NCBI GenBank assembly: GCA_021396245.1
Contig: WNYE01000014.1
Location: 186,001 to 250,000, forward strand
Reading direction: 5' to 3'
DNA: 64,000 bases
Source: Sporothrix humicola
Taxonomy: Eukaryota > Ascomycota > Sordariomycetes > Ophiostomatales > Ophiostomataceae
This document shows positions 11,000 through 23,347 of the stretch, one piece after another (within the stretch, counting starts at the first letter, position 1; each line of letters starts with the position of its first letter). The position numbers were made by a program, and so were the translations under genes. A model generated the notes under the pieces. That model ran no database searches. It was given only the letters and a program-made list of their open reading frames with translations, and was not told where the DNA came from.

Positions 11000-12149
11000 A
11001 AACAGAACGAGAGACAGAAAGAAAGAGAAGAGGAGGAAGAAAACGAAAAAAAAAAGAAAAGCATAAATCACAGACGACAAGAAGTCGCATAGCATACAGG
11101 CATCATGTCTCGACCATTTTTGGTATCCAGACTTACAGCATATCACATACATACGGAAGCATACAAAGCAGAGCGTACAAGATACATTACATCTACATTA
11201 ATAGACAAGCCTTTGACGGCAATCCAGTCTGATACTAAGATGACATAATGATAGAAATGACAATATCGAGCCTCTCGACACGACATAGAAAATATGACAA
11301 ACTTAAACATGCTTTTCAACATCAAGAAGAACAAAAAAATAGTAAGAACTGGTTCATTATAAAATTGCAAAAATAACTCTTCTCCCCTTTTCTTTTTTTG
11401 TTGATATGTTTTTTGTTGTTGTTTTGTTGGTGATGTGTATGAAAAGGAATTTTTCGTCCCGAAACTTCGGTTTACAGAAGCCTCCCGGTTTGTTTTTGGT
11501 TTAGGAGACCACAAATTTTCGTCTCCCAGTCGCGCCGAAGGTATCAAGAAGAAAAGAAACAAAAAAATGAGGACAAAAAGGTAACAAAAATGGAGGAAGA
11601 CCGCAAGCAGTGAAAGAAGCACGGCCAGGCCCAGTCGGGTCATAACCGACGTTTCCAACCCAAGAGAACCAAGATAGAAAAACTACAAAAAAAAAAAAAT
11701 GATAAGACGAAGCGAAACGCAATGACAAAGGAAATATAGCAGGATCTGACAAAAAGGAAATAAAAAAGAGCAGCGGGGGAATCAAAGGCTCGTGTGTAAA
11801 AAAACTTTGTGCGCACAGCACAGACATGAAAACAGGATGACGTCGGGAGATGGGGCAGTCAGGAAATGAGTTAGCCTCCTTTCAGACTGCCTACTTCCCT
11901 CAATCATCCCAGATGACAAGAAAAGAAAGAGACATAAAGAAATAGGAATGAGTGTCGGCCAGCACCAAAACAGAAATGCGTCTTGCGCTGCCAAGATGGA
12001 GTAGACATTGTCATACAACATGTGAAAAAGATGAACAAAAGACCAACGCGTAGATCAAAACCAAATGAGTCGCAAAGAGCCGAGACCAATATGCTTGCTG
12101 TAGAGACAGACCTCGAGCAGGGGAAAGCAGCCAAACACCGTCAACCGCT
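11000..12149. other. Convergent spacer between pantothenate kinase and AspE septin
   Basis: About 1.15 kb with A-rich and AAG-rich tracts, including a run of 13 A near 11685. It should hold both 3' UTRs. No gene or structured repeat recognised. Confidence 0.5.
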
Positions 12150-13896
12150 TTACCGGCGCACAGACGACCGGGTGTTGCGGCCGCCCTGCTTGAGGCGGCT
12201 TGTCCGCCAGCCCTCGTACCACTGCTCGCGACTGGCCTCGCGCAGCTCGCCGCGCCACTCGGTGAACACGGCGTCCTTGAGACGCAGGAAGTCGCAGTGG
12301 TCAGCGTTGTTCGGGTCAGCAAAGCCCCAAGGGAACTGCCGGCCAACAACACCGGGCTCATAGATATCCGGGCTGATGATCGACATCGGGATGAATGGAA
12401 GCTCATCCTCCTCCTTATCGAGGTGCTCCATATCCCGCTCGCGGTTGCGCCGGCCTGGTGTCGAAGACAGTCTCTTAGACGACTTAGACGTTTGCGAGGG
12501 AGGCGTGTAGGATTCGCGGACGGGGCCCTGGATCGGCAGGCCATTCTCGTTGTCGGAGAAAGCAGCAACGTCGTCGCCGTTCTCACCGTTAGCCGGTGTT
12601 TGGGCGCGGCCAGCCTCGGCGGCGGCAGTCTCCTCATCGGTCTCCTCATCGATACGGTTCGAGTCAATCGTGCTGGCGCCGTCGTCAAGGTCGTCGAGGC
12701 CAAGCGACTCAAGAGGGTCCAGGTTAGAACGCTTAAGGCTGTCTGCGACCGACTTCTTGAGCACGCTCATGTGCTTGGTGGTGATCGTGTCGGCCTTGGA
12801 AATGACCGGGATCACTGTGGTCTTGCCCTGCAGAGTACGGAGCACCTGCAGATCAAGATCCTCATCAAGGGCACCCAGAACACGTGCCTGCGGGACGTAC
12901 TTAACGGGGCCACCGTTCTGGCTAACACCGTTGCCATTCAGGCCCTGCTCATTCTTCGACGCAGCAATGTTGCGGTCCAGGCGAGCGGGGTCCAGGATCA
13001 GGAAAACGGCGTGGATGTGCGTATCCTGGACACCAGGGGAGCGAACAACCTTCATCTCCTCGTTGAATGTATCCTCAAACTTGCTCTCCAGGAAAGCAGA
13101 CATCTCGCGCAGCTGCAGGTCGACCACGTTCTTCTCCAGACCCTCCGAGTCCCACAAGGTGAGGCCAATGCGCTCGCCATCAATCTCCGTCTCCAAGAAG
13201 TGGGGGATGAAGTTGCCCGAGGGCGGCGCAGCAGGCACAAACTCGTCGGCATCAAAGGTCTTTGTCCGCTTCTTCGCAGGCAGGGCCAGGGAGGTCTTGA
13301 GGAATTCGAGGAAGGAGGTCTTGCCAGAGCCTCTGGTACCCATAATCAGGATGCTGTAAAAATACATGGTTAGCCATCGTTTGTCTGTTTGTCGCCACTC
13401 AAAAATGGATAAATCAAGAATAAGCTTACTTGAATGGCGTCGGGTCCTTCCTCCGGCGAACGCGCCGCGGGCTGTTGATGGTGCTGATAGCGCTGCTAGC
13501 ATAGCTGTAGCGGCCGCGATGGGTCATGCTCTCAGTGCGGGCGTAAGGATCGACCCAGGCGCCGGACGGAACGGGAGGCATGATGGGGACGTTGGCCACG
13601 GAGCGGCTCGGTTCCATGGACGGGCGAGGTGTGTAGTTGCTGTTGTAGTAGTCGGTGGGAGATGCAGAGTTGGCTGCATCAGGAGCAGGCTCACCAAACG
13701 AGCTGCCTAGGTTGGGAGCGGGAGCGCCATTATAAAGGACGGGGAGACGGGGCGGGGACTTGGGGATCGCAGCTTCGCGCTGACGCTGGAGCTCCTGTTC
13801 ACGCAAAGCCTGGGCCTTCTTGCCCTTCAGCTCGCCAGATTTGCTGCGTCGTAGCAACATTCCGAAACTTGAACGTCGGGTTGTGGGCGAGCTCAT
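12150..13896 (-). CDS. aspE: AspE-type (group 5) septin GTPase
   Basis: Exons complement(13430-13896) and complement(12150-13353) give 556 residues; the 76-bp intron starts GTAAGC, carries CTAAC and splits an Asn codon. The ATG at 13896 is the first in frame. The protein opens SSPTTRRSSFGMLLRRSKSGEL, followed by a disordered region and a basic patch, RRVRRRK (144-150), typical of the membrane-binding region before septin GTPase domains. The P-loop is GTRGSGKTS (161-169), the G3 position reads DSEG (224-227) and G4 reads SKAD (341-344). A long acidic Ser/Thr/Asp insert (about 370-470) precedes the terminal GRQFPWGFADPNNADHCDF block. There is no C-terminal coiled coil, as expected for AspE and unlike core septins. 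The family is found in filamentous fungi and influences septin ring and filament organisation; its exact role here is inferred. Confidence 0.92.
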
Positions 13897-16800
13897 TCTT
13901 TGGTGTTTGGTAAGTGGGAAAAGATCCGGGACCGCGACAAAAGTGCACAAGAGCGCTTTTGAGGCGGGTTGCTCACGAGGAACAGACGAACCGAAGAGAG
14001 GACGAGCAGAAACGATCTCCCTTGTGGCCAAGGGCGGGGGCTGTTTATGCCGTGGAGAGCAAGAGAAGAAATTCTGGTTTCTGTCCCTGGGGTCGGGTTT
14101 GCCGTGTCTTTATTTGGCACAGTCGAGTGTTCGATCCAAATGACAAGAGGCCGGCGGAGAACGCTAGTTGACGAAGCGTTGTTGTTAATGGCAGCTTTCG
14201 GTAACTAAGAAATGGCGTTGGTCGTAGTGACAAGTAGATTGGCAGACACCAGGGGGTCTGTGTACTGGGACGAGCGTGAGGTCAAGAAAGTATTGGATGT
14301 GGTGGTTCCGTGCTCAATAGACTGGGCGAGAATGCAATCCCAAAACCGGCTCAAATGGCTGTTGAAGTGATTGACAAAAGCGCTTCGTAGGGTATTGGTA
14401 GATCCTCCAGGTGGGCAATCAGCGGGAGTCTGAGGGCAGCAAAAATTGTCAAAGCACAATTGAGGAAGCAGAATAAAAAGAGATGGTTTGGCAAACGTCT
14501 CTTTCTTTCACGACTTTTGAATAAAAAGTTCGAGCCCTTTTCTTTTATTCGAACAAAAGTGTCGATCCTTTTCTTTCAGCGGAGAGAAAGCTGGTAGTCG
14601 GTTTCGCCGTCGGGCAGTGTGTGAAAAGATCGACTCTTGCGTGGATGGAATAAACCGAAGCACGACTGGTATGTGAGACAACCCGGCAGGCCGTGAGCTT
14701 GGGAGACCCTAAATGCAATAATGCGTCAGTGAAAATGCACTCTTTCCCCAAAATAGCTGCATTCTGTAAAAAAGGGAACCAAAGCAAGGCCCAGAGAATG
14801 AATGCAAGGCGATAACGAAGAGAAAGAATCAAAGAGAAGAATGGCATCCGCAGTGGTAGCGGGACAAGGCCGAGTGGCGACGACGTAAGGGAGCGTGGTC
14901 GTGTCTTAGACACACGTCGACAACTGAAGCTGAGACAGAAAGCTAAGTCTAAAGCTGCGGAGACCCCAAACGCCCTGTCATATTTTCGCTGCCATGCCGG
15001 TTTGTTTCGAGCCTCGTGCAACGCATGGTAAAGTGAATTGTCGATGCCAACGGTTTTCAAACCATCACGATATAGTCGGGATGTTTTGTTGGATGATCCG
15101 AGTATCGAAAGTCGACTCCGGGTAAAGACGACAACACGCGGCGTAGGATGATGTGCTGCCAGGAAGGGTCATGAGGAGTGTTGGAAGGTCTATCTGTTGT
15201 AGGTGTTCGTTGTTGTCGTCTGCCGTCTTGGGGGCCTTGCAGATGCCTCTGGATGGTCGAGATGCCTTTCGTTTGGGGCCGGATTCTTGGACGATTCTTG
15301 GGTTGGGAGCACGCGCGCGGATGTTCACTCACCTTTTGTTACAAAACAGGTCGATCCCAGGAATGGGAGGGTGTGCACCTTTCTCGAGAACGAGGAGATG
15401 CGTCTTTCGCTGAGGAGCGCCAATATGGCGAAGGATTGGGGGGAGGGAAATTCGACGACGTGAGGCCGAAATTGAGGATGTAGATGCCAAAGAACGGCAA
15501 CAAGCGTGGATGGTGTTTTTAAGAAAAGGGAAAAACACACAAAAACTGAGATGGCTCTAAATAAAAGGGGGGTGGAAGAGGGGAGGCAAGAACGCGCAGA
15601 GTGAAAGAAAGAGGGAAAGAGCGAGGAGAGGAATGGAGACAATAGTGCCGTTTGTTGAATTGGGAAAAGGAAAGAACAAAAGACAGAGAAGGGAAGGAGC
15701 GACGCGTGGGTGGAGCACGAAGTACTGAGCAGGCGAACGATATGGAGATTGTGACTAGGAAGTTAAGAGCACGAGCAGCTGGGGGGAAGATCAGGAGAGC
15801 GAGAACAGGCCAGAAGAGGGAAAAATGAAAGAAGACAGAAAAGAAGGCCAGAGGGTGTACAAGAAAGGAGGCGTGTACGCCGAACGGCAAGATGCAGATG
15901 GTCCTATTTCGTATGAGGCAGGGCGGCAAGCTTGGACGCGCTTGGAAAAGGGGGCAGACGAAGGAGCGATGCACGAGAAGGGGTGGAGGGCAAGAACACT
16001 AGCAGTCGTAGCTTCTCTTTGGGTGCTTGAAGATGAGATCGTGCAGGTTCAGGCAGGTGCAGACAATGGACGGCAGACAGGCGACAGGGACCGGACAGTT
16101 TCTGGGATGGCAGGAATGATCGGGCGAAAAGCAGAGGAAACCGGGAAAGAGGGCAGTTGAGTGAGTGAAGTGAGCGAATCGTAAGCCAAGAGAAGCAGGA
16201 CAGCAGACAGATTAAAGGGGAAGCATCAGCAAAACGGCGAGGACAAGTAAAGCAAAGAGCAACGGCCAGAGAGTAAGATACGGAGCCGTTGGCGCCTTCC
16301 GCGCGGGCATCATAGCCCAAAATCAGTTGCGATTACGAGGTTGATATCCAAACGGGGAAACTGCGTGTGTTCCATTGCGCTTGCCAGCTAGCTTTCCAAT
16401 ACAACGAAGATGCCTTTTCTGGTAGCACTCGCGATGGTGAGAAGTTGGATTGAAGATGTGGCCGATGCTTTCTTATTATTTGCAACTCTTTATGCCCACC
16501 GAGGACACAAAAGGCTGCGACGTATCGCGACAAGATACACCACTGTGCAGAAGCATCAGGTACGAAAACCGAGAAAAAGGGGAAGGGACATCTTGAAAAT
16601 AGGGGAAGAAGGAGATTGGCGCCTCTTATTGGCCGGAGCTTGAGCGCTAGGCCCGTTTCGGGCGCTACCTTTTGGGAAGCAGGTGCCAGTTGCTGGTGTG
16701 GGTTCCTTCCTCAGTGGCTTTTGTGCAGCGACCTAAAACTAAAAAGTCACAGTGGCCCCTGCCCTGCCAGGAACCCGCAAAAGTGGAAAGAAGTGGAAAA

Positions 16801-19800
16801 GTGCAAGAACAAGGGAAGCGAGTGTGAAGCAAAAACGGCCGGCGTTGCTCCTTCCTTTGAAACGAGAGTGGAGTCGCATCGCTATGGGGAAACGGACCTG
16901 GCAATTCCAAAAGGGCAACAAGTCCACGGGGAAAGAGGGGTGCTTTTCAGGGTGGGTGTGCTGCATGGCAGCGCTAGTCAGGCGTTAGTGGACTGGATGC
17001 TAATTTACGCAGGCGGGCAAAGGACGGACTACGGACGACGAGACCCTTCACTTTCAGGGACAAAACCATCCAGGGACATGCTACAAACCCAGAATCCCAG
17101 TCTCACTTTTCGACATCACGACAACAGCCAACGCCCCCTGTCCCCTATTGTCCTCCGTCTGTTTCTGTGTGACGCCTGTATTCTCGTGGGCTTTTCCTCT
17201 TGATCTTTTTGTATCCAGGGACCCTTGCCGCCGAGCATTTTTGCATGTCTTCCCAGGTCGTTTTGATATTTTGTGCCTTTCATCCTGTCGTTTTCTGAGT
17301 CGTTCTTCTATTCGTCTTCTCTCTGCCTTCTTTTCCTCTTCCGTTTCAAACATACCTGTCGCCGCCCTCACACCCCAGCGTTCCACCAGCCTGCACATAC
17401 CCGCTGGAGATTGGCCATGCCATTACGGAGCACTGGAGCGGCGGCAGACACAGGGTCTCTCCCTATGAGGTGGAGAAGCAGAGAAAAAAGGGACAAGAGG
17501 CGCGAAGAAAACCAGGTTTGCACAGGGCGCGTATGGGGCGCAACGGCAGTGGACTGGCCAGTGGCCACCAGGAAGTCTCAAGAAACGCGTGCTTCAGTTG
17601 AGTGACTGTGGCTTCCACCGTCTGACTGTCTCGTCTCAACTGCTTCTGTTTCTGCCTCGTTTCTTTTTGTTCTTCATCCCGACCCTATCGACAGTGTTCC
17701 ACGGGCGCTTCACTGGATGTCTCGGGCAGCAGCACGCGGCGCATTGTAAAACGCTGGTGACCAGTTCTTCAGCACCACTCATATCTCGACATTCTTGGAC
17801 ATTGTTGGTGCAAGCAGCCCCTTACTGACGCCCTACGAAGTTACGACATGCTCGTATTATCAAGACGGCAGTACACGGCGTTCCGTGCGACGGCGGGAAT
17901 TTCTCAATGGTCGTGCGCCACTGTCCTCCATTCTCAAAAGAAGAGATATCTTATGTTGCACATCTTCGTATGCACGAGTAGAGTCGCGCCGGCAGTTTTC
18001 TTCCCCTACAGACTTGCGAGGACTTTCTTTTTCCTCCTGTGCATGCAGGCTTCCGTTTTGCACAATTAATACGTTGTATTTCTGATGCTATGAGGGGGCC
18101 AGAAGAACAAAGCATCGATCGCAAGATTGGCGCCCCCTTTCTTTTGCAGAAAGGAGCCGGCACCGTCGCGGCCCTCCTGAAAGAGAAACGACACGAGTGT
18201 GGGAGTGAGAGAATAAAAGAAGAGAATAAGAAGGCTCAGAAGATGAGAAGAACCGCGTCGCGCCGCATCTACCAGGGACAACCTTGAACAAAAGCTCTTT
18301 CAGGCACTCGAAGCACTGTTCAGAAAGTGGGACCTCCATGCGTTCAGGTCTCCTTGGGCACCTGAACTTTACCAAATGCAGGCTAGTCGATCCATGGGCC
18401 GACACGATGCTGCAAGTCGACAGTTGAGCGAGCGATTTGGAGATTGGGGCGTTTTTCAGCTGAAAGGGGAAATCGTCAATTCATCAACTCGTGAGCTCGC
18501 GTTCTTTTTTAGTTTCTGCACGCTCGGCCAAGTAATTAATGATATTTAAGATGGACGGAAAGATTTAAAAGAGACCACGAGGTGTAAGTGCACCGATGCA
18601 CAAAGACAAAGAGAGCAAGGCCGATTTCTCGATGCAGCTTGGGCTGACTATGTTCGACAAACTATTGTCTAGATGTGGCCTAGAAAAAGCGATGGAAGAG
18701 GGTCTCCCGTTGAAGAAAAAAAAAAAAAAGAGAACGTGGAAACGGACATATCTAATAACTGGAGAGTCTAGATACACTTTGGTCAAGTCAATGTGGTCAA
18801 GCCAAGATGTCCTGTCCACGATATTGGCAGTAGGACCCAGTGTGCACTGTCCCTACTCTGTGCCGTGCCGCCCTCAGAGGATCCTCCCTTCTCGCGTCCA
18901 TGGTACGCAAGTTGAATAAAAGAATAAAAGCTCCGCAGAGAGGGCCAGATTCCAGGTTCCAGGATCGATCATTTGTCTGTGTTCTAGGAAGGCAATATGA
19001 GTGCCGTCGTTAGCCAAAGTACAAATAAAAGTAGCCAGTCTCCAAGCCTTCCCGGGCTGCTCTGAGCCTCGTTGTCGCTGTCCTGTCCATGGATCAAAGT
19101 CTCCGCTGCGCCTGAATAGCCGGTTTCGAACCGCATAAACGGGAAGAAGAAACGACCGATAAGCGACGTAAGAGGTAAAGAGGGGGAATGCTTGATACAA
19201 GAAGGGGCTGAAGGAACAAACAATGGTGAGAGGAGAGGATGAGAGGAATAATCAAAAGAAAAAACATACTGAATGCTTCGAAGAAGGCACAACGTAAAGT
19301 CGTACTCTGTGGCCGCATCTAATTCTGCAAATACAGTCATCTCGGCCGATGCAAATTGCATATTTTATTCTCCAGACCTTCTGTGCGCAAGAAAATGCAC
19401 AGACAAAATCCCACCTGATTCTTTCAGGACAGACCTAACCAGGCTCTCTGGAGAGTACTTGTATTACCTCCTAGCCGCCCGGCCATCTGTGGTACGTGTC
19501 ATTCTCGTGACGAGGACAGAGCGGATGAACTGTTGCCATCTAATATGATGTCAGTGCCACAAGCGCCGGCATTTTGTCGTCAAGATGCAATTAAAGACAA
19601 CGACCATCCGAAATATGCATATTGGTTCTATTCTTGACCATTTCGCATGTTTGTAGTGGTCTGGTTCTTATGTAAACACTGCATATATCCATACGGTGAT
19701 TGCATTTTGGATGTCGACCAAAATTGCCCAATTCGGCAAAAAGAGGGGCATTTATTCATCACGAACTGTCAGTGTTGGTGGCGGACGCGACGGGATTAGT

Positions 19801-20040
19801 CACGGGCACAGCCGTTACCAAACGCCGAAGAGGGGCAGAAGGATGAAGCTCAACGTCATCAGAAGGATTTGATGGAGGAAGCATTAAATAAAAAGGAATT
19901 GGGAATATATATACCAGCTCGTGGCCTAGATGCTCTCGCTCCTCAACATTGCTCAAAAGTGCCAAAAATCCCCGAACTCGCGAACCGGATACATCTACGC
20001 CGACAACAGCCTTACGACCAAGCCGGAGAATTATAGCACA
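13897..20040. other. 6.1-kb stretch without a supported gene
   Basis: The first part must hold the AspE promoter and leader. The rest alternates purine-rich blocks (about 15540-15870) with C/T-rich blocks (about 17150-17380). Short ORFs exist on both strands, but none has consistent C-ending codons, a known motif or convincing splice partners. An A13-type run lies at about 18716. I could not identify a gene, RNA or mobile element. Confidence 0.4.
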
Positions 20041-20610
20041 ATGTCTTCATCAACTCCGACTGCGGCACCGACCGGTGGACGCCCGCCATACCCGCCATTC
20101 ACGCGCGAGACGGCCGAAAAGAAAGTCAAGGCCGCCCAGAATGCCTGGAATACAAAGTGGGCGAGCCCTCTCGATATTATTGGATGACTAACTACTTCAC
20201 TGCTGACACTGGCCATCCTCAGGAGCCCTACTACTGTCGCGCCCGCTTACACCGAGGACTGCATCTGGCGCAACCGCGACTCGTTCTTCCAGGGCCACCC
20301 GGACATTATCAAGTTTCTCGAGGCCAAGTGGGCACGTGAGAACGGCTACCGCCTGCGGAAAGAGCTTTTTGCGTTTACCGAGGACAAGATTGCTGTGCAG
20401 TTCTGGTACGAGTACTATGTCGAGGACGCCGAGACATCCGAGAAGAAGTGGTTCCGGTGCTATGGACTCGAGGACTGGACGTTTGCGGCAGACGGGCGCA
20501 TGCGGAAGCGGATGATGAGCGGCAACGACGTGGCGATCGCCGACGAGGAGCGCTGGTTCAAGGATGGCGTGGATGTCAATACAGTAGACATCAGCGAGAA
20601 ACACTGGTAG
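20041..20610 (+). CDS. DUF1348 / SnoaL-like protein (NTF2-like fold)
   Basis: Exons 20041-20156 and 20223-20610 give 167 residues. The 66-bp intron (GTGGGC...CTCAG, with GACTAAC inside) splits a Lys codon and restores NTKSPTTVAPAYTEDC. After a short Thr/Pro tail the protein reads RPPYPPFTRETAEKKVKAAQ, AWNTK, the core WRNRDSFFQGH, then KWARENGYRLRKELFAF, IAVQFWYEYY, WFRCYGLEDWTF and a GRMRKRMMSGNDVAI end. These match DUF1348, a one-domain family with a cone-shaped NTF2/SnoaL-like fold, common in bacteria and fungi. No enzymatic role is established for the family as far as I know, and no catalytic residue can be named. The start ATG has CACA before it. The gene is convergent with the Gdt1-type gene. 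Confidence 0.88.
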
Positions 20611-21470
20611 GGACAGAGACAAAGGCATATGTGGCACGATGGGCAGGTCTCCATCCAGACAAAGACAAGTCAGGTTATGGCATAAAGTGCAAGGTGACGT
20701 TACATGTGAAGAGACAATGAGACGAGCAGAGCATGTAAAAGTATAACAGGCAATAGTTTTTAGACAGTATGAAAATGGTGGAAACCGAATTACATAGGAC
20801 GACGTCGTCGTGTATGAGAGACAGAGCGTGTGTGTTCAAAGTTGATATCCCAAAACCCCAGAGCAAAGTCCCTCCTTATCCATCTACATGAAAATAGCAA
20901 ACGAACATCGTGAGTAGGAAACTAGACAATAGTAGAAGTAGTAGTAGACAGGGTAAATAACAAGCAATAGAAAGAAAAGAAAGAGAAAAGAAAAGAAGTA
21001 TATCCGTCAGTTAGAAGAAAGACATTAAAACAGTATAAGAAGTGTAGAATGAGAGACGTGAAGGGAAGGGAAAAAAGAAATAGTGTAAAATGAGAGAAGG
21101 AGAGACGCAGAAATGAATGGGGAAATGAGGTGAATGAGTGTCGAGAAAATAGAGAGTGAGAGAAAAAGGGAAAACAAGAATTTGACAGTCCGGGTTTTGT
21201 TTCTTTGTTTTTGTCCGACAAACGCAAATAACTCCATCCATGCAGAAGAGAGACAGATAGCCCACACACGAAGGAAAGGAAACAGAAAGGCAAGTTCCAC
21301 ACACCCATAGCCCGCGAACAACATTAGAAAACGACAATACAGAAAAGGCAAGCGTTCGACTGGCATCGCATCCCGTCCTGTGGATGGACGCACTGGCCGG
21401 CAAAAGAAGGCGTTCGTTCTATACAAGGGAATCAATCAAGCGAAAAAGCACATCCGAGCCAAGGTCATGC
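20611..21470. other. Convergent spacer between DUF1348 and Gdt1-type genes
   Basis: About 860 bp, strongly GA/AAG-rich on the plus strand from about 20930 to 21180. It probably contains both 3' UTRs. No gene, repeat family or RNA recognised. Confidence 0.45.
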
Positions 21471-23347
21471 TCATGCGTAAAAGGCCTCAAAGAGGTAGAT
21501 GATGCCAAAGATCAAGAACGACACGGCACCGCCAACAGTGACAACCTTCATGGAGACACGGCCGGCCAGCGCACGACCGCCGAGCACAGCAACACCGGTG
21601 CAGCAGGCGTGGCCGATAACCGCACCGAGCGTAACCCACCAGTAGTCCTGGCCAGCAGCCATGGCAATCGTTGCGATCTGGCTGCGGTCACCCCACTCGC
21701 CGAGGAAAGTCATGACGAACGTCTGCACCCAGGCGGGGCTGAGGAGAAGCGAGGCCAGGTTCGAGAGGCCGTTGGTGAGCGTCTTCATGGACGAGGCGAA
21801 GCCGCTGTTGGCACCACCGCCCCAGCTTCCGCGGCCGCGGGGAGGCGATAGAGACGAAGAGGCGCTGCGGTTGGGGGTCGAGAAGCGAGACTGCGAGCGG
21901 GGCAGGCGGCCACCGGAACCGGCACCATTGCCACCCATACCCATCTCCATAGACTCGGGCGAGAGCACGCCACCGGCACCGGCACGGCTGCTGCGACGGG
22001 CCAGGTGCTCCTTCTCAGCCAGTTCCATCTCGACCTCCTGCATCTCAGCACCGACACCCTCATCGGCGCCCATGGACATACCCTCGCGGAGCAGCTTGGC
22101 ACCGAAAACGAGGAAGAGACCGGCAGCAAGGAAGTTGGTGACGCGCTTGGGAATCAGGACGGGGACAGCGTGGCCGAGAACAGCGGACAGAACGGTCATG
22201 GTGAACAGGGCGCTGAATGCGGCGGTGAAAACGACAATCCGGTCGTGCTTCATGGCCATCAGGGCAGCAACCAAGAACGTCTTGTCACCGACCTCGGAGA
22301 AGAGAATCATCGTTAGGGAGAGGAGGAACGAGTGCATGGGCTGGATCAGGCCACCCTCGTCTTCGCCGTCTGGCCGTGCGGGCAGCTTGGACTTGTCGGT
22401 GGGGGTCTTGATGTCGAGGTGGTCCTTCTGGGCCGAGCCGGGCAGGGGCATGGTCTTGTCGTGTGTCTTGTCGGGGAGATCAGACGGCTTCTATAAAGTT
22501 GTTAGCAAAAATTCACGCTGTAAAGTGTCATAGGTAGAGTAGAATAGGGGCAAAAAGAAAAACATACGCCGAATCCGGACACGTCGTTGCCAGCTGCGTC
22601 CTTGAGTTTCTCGTCCTTGCCATCCTTGGTGATGCCCTGGCCGAGGATCTTCTCCTCCTCGTGGTGAGGGAGTGCTGGAACCTCCTTGGGGGTCTCGGGG
22701 GTGTTCTCAACGCGCTCGCCGGTCTCGCCCTCCTTGGCCTTGCGCTGCTTGTCCTTTTCGGACACACCGCCGGTCATACCAGTAGTACCGTGCTTGGGAG
22801 CGACACGGTTCTTGTCGTCCATCACACCGTCGTTGCTCTCGGGCACCTTCTTGCCGTCAATGTACATGGAGGTCTTCTCGGTATCCGATTTGCGCGAGTT
22901 GTCAATCTCAACAAAAGGGCCCTCGTGCGGCCGGCCATCCTTGCCATCAAAAGGGACCTCCTTTGTCGGTGTGGTGACCTTCTTGCCACCCGAGGCCGGG
23001 GCGACGACAGCACCAGCGCCGGCAGCAGCAGCGGCACCAGGGGTCACTACCGCCTCGCGAGCAGCAGCAGCCTCGGACGCAGCCAGACCACCAACAATGG
23101 CATCTGCGGCGGCAACAGCATCTGCCGCCGTGCCAGCAACTGCGGCAGCCGGGACAGCGGCCGCAGCAGCAGCAGCAGCGGGAACAGGCTCAGCTACGGC
23201 CGCGGCAAAAGATGGTGCAGCGAGCAAAGGGAGGATGGCGAGGGCGAGGGCGCGCCGCCGACGGGACGATTGGAGGCGCTGAGAGGAAGGACGTTGGGCG
23301 GCCCGTGATGGGGCATGTGCCGAAGAGGCGTTGTGTGAAGAAGGCAT
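21471..23347 (-). CDS. gdt1: Gdt1-family (UPF0016/TMEM165) Ca2+/Mn2+ transporter
   Basis: Exons complement(22568-23347) and complement(21471-22490) give 599 residues. The 77-bp intron (GTATGT, GCTAAC, TAG) is phase 0. The two signature motifs of the family are present: EVGDKT (326-331) and EWGDRS (525-530), each starting a three-helix half. The family exchanges Ca2+ or Mn2+ for protons in Golgi or vacuole membranes and supports glycosylation enzymes. The N-terminus has a basic stretch then a hydrophobic ALALAILPLLAAPSFAAA segment, a likely signal peptide. An Ala-rich region and a long charged domain (to about 305) follow. The loop between halves (about 395-495) is Ser/Gly/Met-rich with two acidic EME clusters. 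The exon-1 part is unusual in length and Ala content, so precise localisation is uncertain. Confidence 0.93.

Noticed and set aside
10055..11152. 365-codon minus-strand ORF over pantothenate kinase
   Set aside because: Antisense shadow; the plus strand carries the kinase motifs.
12297..13373. 358-codon plus-strand ORF over the septin gene
   Set aside because: Shadow of AspE; no motif, and the opposite strand has P-loop and septin blocks.
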